From Acetobacter ghanensis (lineage in GTDB: Bacteria; Pseudomonadota; Alphaproteobacteria; Acetobacterales; Acetobacteraceae): a stretch of 64,000 nucleotides of DNA. The notes below the pieces were generated by a model. It was not told the DNA's origin. It searched no databases and saw only the letters and a list, made by a program, of their open reading frames with translations. The stretch lies in contig NZ_LN609302.1 in the NCBI RefSeq assembly GCF_001499675.1, forward strand, positions 466,896-530,895. Direction: 5' to 3'. The translations under genes were made by a program, and so were the position numbers. Shown piece after piece: positions 38,000 through 47,036 of this stretch. Position 1 is the first letter of the stretch. Every line of letters starts with the position of its first letter.

Positions 38000-38073
38000 T
38001 CCTGCATGGGCAGCCATGCCTTGCCCGGCCCGGCTCAAGGTGCCATGCCCACGGGGTAGGGAGGTACACGGAA

Positions 38074-40347
38074 ATGGGGAGCGTGCCTGACATGCTACGG
38101 CATCCAGCAAGACGGGCTCATATTCTGGCTCTTATCGGGGCTGGTGTGTTGATTGTGACCTTTGGCGGTATTGGTATTGAGCTGGGTAATGACATGGCCC
38201 GGCATGGCGACCTGGATCGCCAGAGCACGGCGGCGGGCAGCTACCTGCGCGGTGTGCACCACGCTACCAGCAACGCACGGATTTGCCATTACGCTTTTGA
38301 GGCCGAACATACCCCCGCGGATGGCGAATGCTATTTGCAGGCCATTACCCAGTTGTCCGATGCCCGTACTGGGTTTGACGGTTTCCGTTCCGTGCAGTTG
38401 CGTCAGGGTGAAGGGCGCAGGGAAGTGCTGGATGTGGTGGAAAAGCAGCTCCAGACCATCAGCGCATGGCCCAGATCGGCGGATGCCATGCCGGAGGGTG
38501 GTGCCGCCCTGCTGGCTACGCTGGACCAGAATCTGTCTGTTTTAAGCCGGGCCAGCACGCTGGATCAGGCTGACCGTGTGGCCAACATGCTGCGGAATAC
38601 AAGCTGGCAGCGCAGGCTGGCACTACTGGGTATTCTGACCGGTGTACTGAGCATGATCTCGGCGGGTTGGGTGCTGGACCGTTCCTCTCTCGCGGCAGCC
38701 CGGGCCGAGGCCTCCTCGCGTGATCTGGCTTTGCGGCTGCGTGCCACGCTGGACAGCCTGAGTCTGGGTGTGGCCGTGTTTGGCGCCGATGGGCGTTTGT
38801 GGCACTGGAACGAGCAATTGGCCACTGTGCTCGGTCTGGGTAAGGATTTCTTGCGCACCGGCCTGTCCTACAATGCGTTGAGTGGCCGACTGGTGGTGGA
38901 TGGCGTCCCCTTACTGGAGCCGTTCGAACATATTGAGAGCAGCCTGTCCAAAGGGGAACTGGCTCCGCCTGTTGTGGTGGAATGCAAAGGCGGCAATGGC
39001 GCGGATCTGGAACTGTGCCGCACGCTGTTTTTTGCCCCGGATGGCGCTGCCGAGCGGCGCGGTTTTGTGCTGACTGCGGCGGATATTACCATGCGCCTGC
39101 GTAGTGAACGCGCCTTGGGTGAGGCGCAAAAGCTGCGTGCGCTTGGCCAGTTGACCGCAGGGATTGCACACGACTTTAAAAATCTGCTGACGGTTATTCT
39201 GGGCAATCTGGAGCTGGCGGCGGAATACGACCAGCCTGATCAGGTTGAACAGCGGCAGGAGTATCTGTCCGCGGCAACCCATGCCGGGCATCGTTCCGAG
39301 GCCCTGACCGGGCAGCTTCTCTCCTTCATGCGCAGGCAGAGCGGTGCCCCGGATTCGTTGCGTCTGTCGGACCTGTTTTCCTTTTTGGGCGGTCTACTGG
39401 GGCGGGTTATTGGTCCGCGGATTGTGGTGGAATGTGGGGCTGTTCACGACATATGGCCCGTAAGGGCAGACCCGGCCCAGTTGGAAAGTGCGGTGCTTAA
39501 TCTGGCCATCAATGCGCGTGATGCCATGCCCTCTGGCGGGCGGCTGCGTATTTCAGCCCGGAATGTTACGTTTTCCGTCAATGCCGATCTGATGAGCCTG
39601 CCGGTGGAAGAAGGGCGCAGTATTCGTGTTGTGTCCGACCCCTCTCCCCTTCCTGCTGGGGATTGGATCAGGCTGGATGTGGCAGATAGCGGATTTGGCA
39701 TGACGCGGGAGGTCATGGACCGGTTGTTTGAACCGTTCTTTACCACCAAGCGTGAAGGGGCCGGTACGGGCCTTGGCATGGCTATGGTACTGGCGTTTTC
39801 CCAACAGGCCAGTGGCCGGGTTGTGGTGGCAACAGGGCGAGGTAGTGGTACCGAGGTTTCGTTGTGGTTGCCGCGCGCTGTAACTGCCCATGCGGGGGAG
39901 GACGCAACGGCGACTGTTATGCCCGCGTTGGCCAAGCCCGTAAGCCCGGCTCCTGCGCAGGCCCGGAGCTTGCAGGTTCTGGTGGTGGAGGATGACGCCG
40001 CCATCCGCGATATTGTTGTAACCATTCTGAGCATGGCCGGGCATAAAGTGCTTGAGGCCGGAGATGGTGAGCAGGCGTTTGATACGGCAGCTGGGGTTGA
40101 AGGCTCGCTGGACCTGTTGGTGACGGATATTCAGTTGCCCGGTCCTTTGGACGGGGTCACCCTGTCCCGCGTGTTGGTCGAGCGGTATCCGGCTTTGGCT
40201 GTGGTTTATATGTCGGGCGACCTGACAGCCGATTCCCCGCCGCCGGAGGGGAGTGTGCCCAACGTTCGCCTGCTGGCCAAACCGTTCCGGCGTGATGGGT
40301 TGATGGAGGCGGTTACCGCAGCCCTGAGCGCACGCGCGGGTGCCTGA
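38074..40347 (+). CDS. Hybrid sensor histidine kinase/response regulator
   Basis: 757 residues. Two membrane segments (about 16-33 and 189-207) flank a periplasmic sensor domain of about 150 residues with two Cys. Then come a PAS-like domain ([19 protein letters not shown]), a histidine kinase core with His366 in [10 protein letters not shown], the N box [11 protein letters not shown], the G1 box DVADSGFGM and an FEPFFTTK F box. A C-terminal receiver domain ([12 protein letters not shown]) has phospho-acceptor Asp685. The start at 38074 has GGGAGG upstream; the frame opens earlier within the MFS gene. The signal and target are unknown. No separate response regulator is adjacent. Confidence 0.93.
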   Translation: MGSVPDMLRHPARRAHILALIGAGVLIVTFGGIGIELGNDMARHGDLDRQSTAAGSYLRGVHHATSNARICHYAFEAEHTPADGECYLQAITQLSDARTGFDGFRSVQLRQGEGRREVLDVVEKQLQTISAWPRSADAMPEGGAALLATLDQNLSVLSRASTLDQADRVANMLRNTSWQRRLALLGILTGVLSMISAGWVLDRSSLAAARAEASSRDLALRLRATLDSLSLGVAVFGADGRLWHWNEQLATVLGLGKDFLRTGLSYNALSGRLVVDGVPLLEPFEHIESSLSKGELAPPVVVECKGGNGADLELCRTLFFAPDGAAERRGFVLTAADITMRLRSERALGEAQKLRALGQLTAGIAHDFKNLLTVILGNLELAAEYDQPDQVEQRQEYLSAATHAGHRSEALTGQLLSFMRRQSGAPDSLRLSDLFSFLGGLLGRVIGPRIVVECGAVHDIWPVRADPAQLESAVLNLAINARDAMPSGGRLRISARNVTFSVNADLMSLPVEEGRSIRVVSDPSPLPAGDWIRLDVADSGFGMTREVMDRLFEPFFTTKREGAGTGLGMAMVLAFSQQASGRVVVATGRGSGTEVSLWLPRAVTAHAGEDATATVMPALAKPVSPAPAQARSLQVLVVEDDAAIRDIVVTILSMAGHKVLEAGDGEQAFDTAAGVEGSLDLLVTDIQLPGPLDGVTLSRVLVERYPALAVVYMSGDLTADSPPPEGSVPNVRLLAKPFRRDGLMEAVTAALSARAGA

Positions 40348-40508
40348 CGCGCCATATACTCCCTTGCGGAACAGGTCTGTGCGGGATAAGCGGGGGCCGG
40401 TTGCCTCAGAACTGTTCGCCGGCGGTGCTTGACCTATGGGAATTTAAGGCAGGATGGAAAACGCGCTTCCACAGGGTTGGACGCATGGACGAAGGATTGT
40501 CAAAAATC

Positions 40509-41042
40509 ATGACGGGACGTCAGGACATCGATCTTAAAAATTACATCCGTCACATTCCCGATTTCCCCAAGCCGGGTATTCTGTTTTACGATATTTCAAC
40601 ACTGATGCGGAACCCGGATGCATGGCAGATCGCCATGGGCCGCCTGACCCGCCAGATTGCGCCTTTGCAGCCCGATATGCTGGCCGCTGTGGAATCCCGC
40701 GGGTTCCTGACCGCCGCCCCGATTGCCGACCGGATGGGCTGCGGTATGCTCATGCTGCGTAAAAGCGGCAAACTGCCGGGCCAGACCATTTCCCACACAT
40801 ACGATCTGGAATATGGCAGCGACACGCTGGAAATTCAGGCCGATGCGGTCAAACCCGGCCAGCGTGTTGTGGTTATGGATGACCTGCTGGCGACAGGTGG
40901 CACGCTGGCTGCGTCCATCGAACTGCTGCGCAAGGCTGGTGCCGAAGTGGTTGGCGCATCCGTTCTGGTGGAACTGACGGGCCTTGGTGGCCGCAGCAAG
41001 CTGGATACGACCGTAACAAGCCTGCTCTCCTACGAAGAATAA
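40509..41042 (+). CDS. apt: Adenine phosphoribosyltransferase
   Basis: About 177 residues. It converts adenine and PRPP to AMP. Seen: [40 protein letters not shown], and the PRPP loop [12 protein letters not shown]. Starts at 40485 and 40509 are both possible; the second directly precedes the conserved region. Confidence 0.94.
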   Translation: MTGRQDIDLKNYIRHIPDFPKPGILFYDISTLMRNPDAWQIAMGRLTRQIAPLQPDMLAAVESRGFLTAAPIADRMGCGMLMLRKSGKLPGQTISHTYDLEYGSDTLEIQADAVKPGQRVVVMDDLLATGGTLAASIELLRKAGAEVVGASVLVELTGLGGRSKLDTTVTSLLSYEE

Positions 41043-41065
41043 GAGCGTAGGAACGGTTTTTTCCC

Positions 41066-41107
41066 ATGCCATGTCCTGTGCGTAACGCTGGGTGCAGGAC
41101 AGGGCAT
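41066..41107. repeat. Inverted repeat after apt
   Basis: Arms ATGCCATGTCCTG (41066-41078) and CAGGACAGGGCAT (41095-41107) pair over 13 positions with one central mismatch around a 16-base loop. No T-run follows, so it is not a typical terminator. Its place between apt and the FUSC gene suggests a transcript-end or regulatory structure. Confidence 0.45.
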
Positions 41108-41196
41108 ACGAGGTGTGAATACGCTTTTGGGCTTCTTTAGGGTAAGAAGAAGCGGATGGCAGTATTTCTGATCAGACCCGACCGGCAGAACGCGGC

Positions 41197-43430
41197 ATGA
41201 AGGCTGCGGCGTTTTCGTTCGGCCAGTTTTGTCAGGCCTTCAAGACCATTGTGCGGCAGGCGTTGGAAGGGGGCGGTCCCCCGCGCGACCTGAGCAAACT
41301 GCGCTGGCTGTTTGCGCCTAACCTGCTGTCCTTCGGGTATGCGCTCCGTACGACCCTCTCCTCTCTTATCGCTCTAGGCATTGCCCTGTGGTGGGAACTG
41401 GGGAGTCCGCAATGGGCCGCCCTGACCGTGTGGATGGTGGCGCAGGGTACGCGCGGCAAATCCATTGCCAAAGCGCGGTGGCATATGTTTGGCATGGTGG
41501 TGGGGACCATTTGCGCCATTGTCCTTGTGGGCAGTATGCCGCAATCGCCTTTGCTGTATATTTTCTGGGTTGCGGCGGGTATTGGCGGGTTCTGCTTTAT
41601 TGGCACCCTGCTGCCCGGCCCGGCCACCATGACCAACTACCGTATTCACGGTATGCGGGCTTCGGGTTTTACCTACGCCATTATTGCGCTGGATGGGGCT
41701 GCGGCGCCGGACCAGATCTTCCATATCGCCATGGCCCGTGCCACGTACATTACGCTGGGCATTGTGGTGGAAACCACTATTTCCTCCCTGTTCCAGTACA
41801 GGCTGGGCCTGCGGGCCAGAAACAGGCTCGCCACCAATTTTGTACAGGCCTTGGATGGCGCGGTACCCGCTCTTGTGCGGCTGCTGGGGGGGACCGGCGT
41901 GCGGTGGCCAATTCTCCAAGCGTGTTTACAACTATTGTCGGCCTGAGTGATCAGGTTGAATTTGCCGAAGTGGAAATGGGCGAGCACCAGCATGAGGGTG
42001 ACCATGCCCGTGCTGCCCTTGCCGCCATTGCCGTGCTGATGTCCCGCGGGCTTGATCTGGGCGCGTTGTTGTCCATGCCGGAAAGTCAGGGGCAGGAGTA
42101 CCAGCAGGTAGCGGGTGATGTGGCGCAGTTTTTACAGACCATTCCGCAGCGCCTGTCGGACGACCAGCCTGTGGCACCGGTTCTGCGTGATCTGGTTGCC
42201 CTGCGTGCGACCTGCACCCAGCTTGCCGCAACCTGCCTTGAGCAGGAAATGATAGCCGCCACCCATCCACCCGTAGATGTGGCGCAGGAAAGCAGTCTGT
42301 CGCGCGAGGGGCAGCTCTTGCACAAGCTGGGCGCTATTCTGGACGAACTGCAACAGGCCATCGAACAGTTTGAGATGAGCCGGAACCCCTTGCCCCACGA
42401 TCATTTCCGATACCCGATGAAGAGTTATCGGGACTGGCGCATGGCGTTCACCAACAGTTTGCGCGCCTCCGTGACCATTTTTGGCTCCGGAATTATCTGG
42501 ATTACGACCGGTTGGACCGATGGGCTGACATTTATGATGTTTGTTTCCATTGTCTGCGCCCTGTTCTCCACGTTGGAGCAGCCTGCTCTGGCTACGCAGG
42601 CGTTCCTACATGGCACAATTTTTGTGGTTGGCATGAGCGGGCTGCTGGATTTGTGGATTATGGCGCAGCCAACCATTTACGAAACACTGGCTCTTTGTCT
42701 GGCGGTGCCCATGCTGGTGGGGGGGCTTGCGTTTGCATGGCCACCACTGGTGCTGGCGGCCGTGGCTTACAACCTGTTCCTGCCCATTCTTATTGGCCCC
42801 ATGAACCAGGGCCGTATGGACGAAATTCTGTACTTCAACACGGCTCTGCCCCTGTTTCTGGCCATGGTTTTTTCCATGTGGATGTACCGGGTCTTTCTGC
42901 CGTTTGACCCCGATGGCCTGCGTTGGGATTTGCGTGTGAGCATTCTGCGCCGTCTGCGCAGGTTGGCTCAGCACCGTGCCGCCCCCCCTATGACGGAAGT
43001 GATCGGGCGCGGGGTGGATGGTTTTGTCCGTCTGGCATCCATGACAACGGATGACCGGAGTACCTTTGTGCGCGACCGCTACGTAAGTGGCGTGCTTTCG
43101 GGGATGACCATAGAGCTGAACCTGCTGCGCCTGCGGGCCATTCTGGCGCGCGATATTCTGCCTGATGAGGCTAGGCACGCCACCGAGGCCATGATGAACC
43201 GTATGCGCCAGTTCTCCGGCCGCTATGGGGGGCAATACGGCCGTACCGCCCGCGCGGCTCATCTGGCCGTGGAATATCTGACACGTATGGAGCAGGCCGA
43301 AACAAACCTTTCCGTGCGCGAGGAAATGTTACGTGCATTGGCCAGCCTGCATGTGATTGAAACGGAACTAAAGGAAAATCAGGCGTTCTTTGATGCATCC
43401 TCTCCTTATCTGGACAAGGCGTTTTCCTGA
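41197..43430 (+). pseudogene. FUSC-family exporter (AaeB-like), frameshifted at a G7 tract
   Basis: Membrane exporter of the aromatic-acid efflux (FUSC) type, about 745 residues when joined. The N-terminal frame (41197-41946) has hydrophobic helices (PNLLSFGYALRTTLSSLIALG; WAALTVWMVAQGTRG), then ends after LVRLLGG. The C-terminal frame continues as DRRAVANSPSVFTTIVGLSD and carries the second FUSC half (RMAFTNSLRASVTIFGSGI), stopping at 43430. The switch is at seven Gs (41886-41892). An eighth G, or a -1 slip on G GGG GGG, would restore reading. A mutation, phase variation or sequencing error are all possible. Confidence 0.85.
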
Positions 43431-43508
43431 ACGCAGTCTGTGCATGGTGTAAACCACGGTCAGGGAAGGATCGGGTGGTTATGGCGTGCAGGGCAGGAGA
43501 GAGACATC

Positions 43509-44807
43509 ATGCTGGATGCAAAGAATACGTGGGATAATACGCGGGCCAGAGCAGCGTTACGGTCCATGTTTGATGCGGCAGTTGCCAGTGCGGACCCCTT
43601 CCGGGTGTTGGCGGCCCATCTTCCCAACAAACCCAGAGGCCGTTGTGTTGTAGTGGGCGCTGGCAAAGCCTCTGCCGCCATGGCCGCAGCGCTGGAAGCA
43701 GCATGGCCGGATGTGGCGCTGGAAGGGGTGGTTGTCACGCGGGATGGACACGCTGCGCCCACCCGGCATGTGCGGATTATGGAAGCCTCCCACCCTGTTC
43801 CAGACCAGCGGAGTGAAGCAGCGGCCAGAGCCATCATGCAGGCCGTGCAGGGGCTTGGACCGGATGATCTGGTCGTGGCGCTGGTCTCGGGCGGCGGGTC
43901 TTCTCTTCTGGCGTTGCCCGCACCGGGGCTGACATTGGATGACAAGCGCACGGTAGGTCGGCAGTTACTGCGTTCTGGCGCAACCATTACGGAAATGAAC
44001 ATCGTGCGGCGGTATCTGTCCGCCATAAAAGGGGGCCGTCTGGCTCAGGCGGCCAGTCCCGCACAAGTGTTGACCCTAGTGATAAGCGATGTGCCGGGTG
44101 ATGACCCCTCGGTCATTGCCAGTGGGCCAACGGTTGCACCATCTGGCACGGCGGAAGACGCCATCAGTATTGTGCAGCGTTACAGGCTGGACCTGTCACC
44201 CGCTGTGCATCGGGTGCTGGAGCAGGCTGTGCTGGACCAGAAGGAGCACAAACCCCAGCCAGACCCGCGTAACCGTGTGGTGATGATTGCAACACCGCTT
44301 ATGGCTCTTCAGGCCGCAGCGGATAAGGCCCGGCAACTAGGGTTGGCACCACTTATTCTGGGGGATGCGCTGGAAGGGGAAAGTCAGGTTGCTGGTATCC
44401 TGCTGGGTGGTGTGGCCCGATCGGTCCATTTGCATGGTCTGCCAGTCCGCCCTCCAGCCGTGCTGTTAAGTGGCGGTGAAACAACAGTGACCATCCGGGC
44501 AGGCGAAAGTGCTGGCAAAGGGGGGCGGAATACGGAGTTTTTGCTCTCCTGCGCACATTTTCTGGGTGGTGAAAAGGGTATCTGGGGCTTGGCGGGGGAC
44601 AGTGATGGCATAGATGGCACCGAGGATGCCGCAGGAGCCATTTTTGCCCCGGACACGTTGGCCCGTGCCGCGCAGGCAGGCTATATGGCCGAGCCGTACT
44701 TGCGGAACCATGACAGTTATACGTTTTTCAAAGCGGTGGGTGATCTGGTTATGACCGGGCCAACACTGACCAATGTGAACGATATTCGTCTATTGCTGAT
44801 TGCCTGA
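43509..44807 (+). CDS. Glycerate 2-kinase (type II, GckA/TtuD family)
   Basis: 432 residues from the ATG at 43509, which follows AGGAGAGAG. Family motifs: VVGAGKASAAMA, VALVSGGGSSLLALPAPG, RRYLSAIKGGRLA, ISDVPGDDPSVIASGPT, LLSGGETTVTIRAGE and GKGGRNTEFLL. It phosphorylates D-glycerate to 2-phosphoglycerate, feeding it to glycolysis; older annotation calls relatives hydroxypyruvate reductase TtuD. It converges on the UDG-like gene with an 11-base gap. Confidence 0.93.
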   Translation: MLDAKNTWDNTRARAALRSMFDAAVASADPFRVLAAHLPNKPRGRCVVVGAGKASAAMAAALEAAWPDVALEGVVVTRDGHAAPTRHVRIMEASHPVPDQRSEAAARAIMQAVQGLGPDDLVVALVSGGGSSLLALPAPGLTLDDKRTVGRQLLRSGATITEMNIVRRYLSAIKGGRLAQAASPAQVLTLVISDVPGDDPSVIASGPTVAPSGTAEDAISIVQRYRLDLSPAVHRVLEQAVLDQKEHKPQPDPRNRVVMIATPLMALQAAADKARQLGLAPLILGDALEGESQVAGILLGGVARSVHLHGLPVRPPAVLLSGGETTVTIRAGESAGKGGRNTEFLLSCAHFLGGEKGIWGLAGDSDGIDGTEDAAGAIFAPDTLARAAQAGYMAEPYLRNHDSYTFFKAVGDLVMTGPTLTNVNDIRLLLIA

Positions 44808-44818
44808 ACGGCGCATTC

Positions 44819-45418
44819 TTAGTCCTGTAGTGCGCGCGCCACTTCACGGCGCAGGGCGGGGATAATTATTTCGCCAAATGCGGGGGTGCGCCGTTCCCAC
44901 ATGCCAGTACGCCATGACGGATGTGGTAAGGGGAAGTAGGTGGGCAGATACCGAGCAAACTGCTCGACCCGCTCAAACACCTTGCCTTTACCCAGAATGT
45001 GGTTTTGTGCGTAGGACCCAACCAGAAGCGTAAGCCGGATATTGGGCAGATGGTCCAGTATGCGTTGCCGCCAGAGCGGAGCGCATTCCGGCCTTGGCGG
45101 CCGGTCTCCGCCTTGTGGAAGCACGCCGGGGTAACACAGCCCCATGGGAACAATGGCCACTTTTTCCGTATCGTAAAAAAGGTCGCGGTCCATGCCCAGC
45201 CATGCGCGCAGGCGATCACCCGAGGCATCGTTAAACGAAACACCTGTTTCGTGCACCTTGGTGCCGGGGGCTTGGCTGGCAATCAGCAACCGTGCGCGGG
45301 GCGAGGCATGCAGGACCGGCCGGGGTCCCAGCGGGAGCGACTGGGCACAGGCGGTACAAGCCCGGATCTGGTGGAGCAGGGTTGCCAGTTGGCTGTCTGT
45401 CGTGTCGTGCGGAGGCAG
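44819..45418 (-). CDS. Uracil-DNA glycosylase family protein
   Basis: About 200 residues. UDG-superfamily motifs: LLIASQAPGTKVHETGVSFNDASGDRL (motif A, like the GEAPG of family 4) and LPHPSWRTGMW (motif B). A CTACAQSL pair of cysteines near the N-terminus could be part of an Fe-S site, but the full four-Cys set is not evident. The start is a problem: there is no ATG or GTG in frame between the adhB terminator and the domain. A CTG at 45418, with AGGA upstream, is the best candidate; ATT at 45469 is another. Confidence 0.75.
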   Translation of the reverse strand: MPPHDTTDSQLATLLHQIRACTACAQSLPLGPRPVLHASPRARLLIASQAPGTKVHETGVSFNDASGDRLRAWLGMDRDLFYDTEKVAIVPMGLCYPGVLPQGGDRPPRPECAPLWRQRILDHLPNIRLTLLVGSYAQNHILGKGKVFERVEQFARYLPTYFPLPHPSWRTGMWERRTPAFGEIIIPALRREVARALQD

Positions 45419-45486
45419 GGGAGTGGTCCTGTGTAAACTGTAGGCGGAGGCAGGCTTAACAGAACCAATATGTGTACGGTGTGTAA

Positions 45487-45524
45487 TAAAAAACACCGCA
45501 GCGTTGCCACTGCGGTGTTTTTTT
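45487..45524 (-). terminator. Terminator after adhB
   Basis: Stem ACACCGCAG/CTGCGGTGT flanked by A and T runs in both directions (AAAAAA before, T7 after on plus). It ends the adhAB transcript. It also shows that the UDG-like gene downstream needs its own start. Confidence 0.92.
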
Positions 45525-45570
45525 AACCAAGCCAGTCGAATGAAAGGCAGAGAGGTAAAGTCAGGAGACC

Positions 45571-46997
45571 TTACTGTTCTGCATCCACCCCGGTATGGGT
45601 CTGCGGCGCAAAGGTCCAGCCAGAGCCGTAAGGCTGCGGCATAAACAGGCCCCATGTTGACGTAGCAGAGGTCGGGTCGGCCCAGCCGGTGGTCGGGATC
45701 GGAGCGTGGTCCAGACGGAGTTTCTGAACGTCAGCGGCCGTCACGTTAGCCGGAGCCTTGTTGCCCCATGCGGAGCGGATGAAGTTGACCACATCAGCCA
45801 TCTGCTGGTCGGACAGGATGTTCTTGTAGTCCGGCATGGCAACGGCAGACGGTGCCCAGTTGGTAGGCGGCAGAACACCACCGGCCATAACAATGTGGGC
45901 AATGGAGGTCGGGTCATCACCAACAACAACCGGGTTACCAGCCAGCGGCGGGAACATGCGGGCTACACCACCACCATCGTTGCGATGGCAGGCTGCGCAC
46001 TGTTCAACATAGACCCGAGCGCCGGGGTTGTTGGCCGTGTTGCCTGAATCCAGAGCCTGAGCCGTGGACGGATCGTATGTGTAGTCACCCCGTGACGGCG
46101 GAACCGGCGGCATGGACTTCAGATACTTGGCAATGGCGTGCAGGTCAGAGTCGGTGAAGTACTGGGTGCTCCAGCCAACCACGTCAGCCATGCCACCAAA
46201 TACGGCGGAGTGGTCTGTACGGCCGGACTTCAGGAACAGGTAGATGTCATCTTCAGACCAGCGGCCAAGGCCCACAACCGGGTCGTTGCGCAGGCTGGGC
46301 GCAATCCAGTTGTCGATCGGCGCACCACCAGCAAGGAAGTCAGGACCACCGGAGGCATCCAGCGCCTTTTCCTGCATGGCAAAGCCACGGGGTGTATGGC
46401 ACGCACCGCAATGTCCGGCACCCGTTACAAGGTATTCACCGCGGGCAATGTCTGCATCCGTACCCGGAGCAGGCGTAAAGTCCTTGGGTGTGGGGGCAAA
46501 CATGGAGCGCCAGATGGACAGCGGCCAGCGCATGGACAGCGGCCAGCTAATGCCCGTTCCCGGTTTTTCTGGGCGATCGGTTTCACACCATGCATGAAGT
46601 AAGCATAGAGTGATTTGATATCGTCCTGAGACATACGAGCAAAGGACGGATACGGCATGGCCGGATAAAGCGTGCTGCCGTCCTTGCGGACACCGTGGCG
46701 CACGGCTTCATCAAACTCCTGCAACGTATAGGTGCCAATCCCGTAAGTGGGGTCAGGCGTAATGTTGGTCGAATAAATCATGCCGATGGGGGTTTTGATT
46801 GCCAGCCCACCTGCAAATTTCTGACCGTTGAGTGCTGTGTGGCAAGCCACACAGTCACCAAGACGGGCAACGTATTCGCCCTTTTTGATCAGGTCTTCAT
46901 CCGCTCCCTGTGCGTGTGCCAGGGAGGTTCCTGCCAGAAGCCCGACAGTGACCGCTCCAAGAGCGGCTTTTAGTCTGTTCATCATCATTTTTACCAC
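45571..46997 (-). pseudogene. adhB: PQQ alcohol dehydrogenase cytochrome c subunit, frameshifted
   Basis: Subunit II of membrane ethanol dehydrogenase, a tri-heme cytochrome that passes electrons from AdhA to ubiquinone. Joined length is about 475 residues: signal peptide (AGTSLAHAQG), then heme sites CVACH, CGACH and CAACH. The reading frame from 46997 runs to VKPIAQKNRE, then goes out of frame. The remainder (SWPLSMRWPLSIW onward, to 45571) is in another frame. The junction near 46557-46558 reads GAACGGGC where GAAACGGGC (RETG) is expected, a one-base deletion. If real, AdhB is truncated after one heme and ethanol oxidation should fail. Sequencing error is possible. Confidence 0.87.
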
Positions 46998-47036
46998 TGT
47001 ATCGCTTGTGTACCGAATGACGTCATGACTGCCGCT

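Noticed and set aside
46505..46550. Short direct repeat (ATGGACAGCGGCCAGC twice) inside adhB
   Set aside because: It encodes the normal WPLSMRWPLSIW type repeat of AdhB and is not a mobile or CRISPR repeat.
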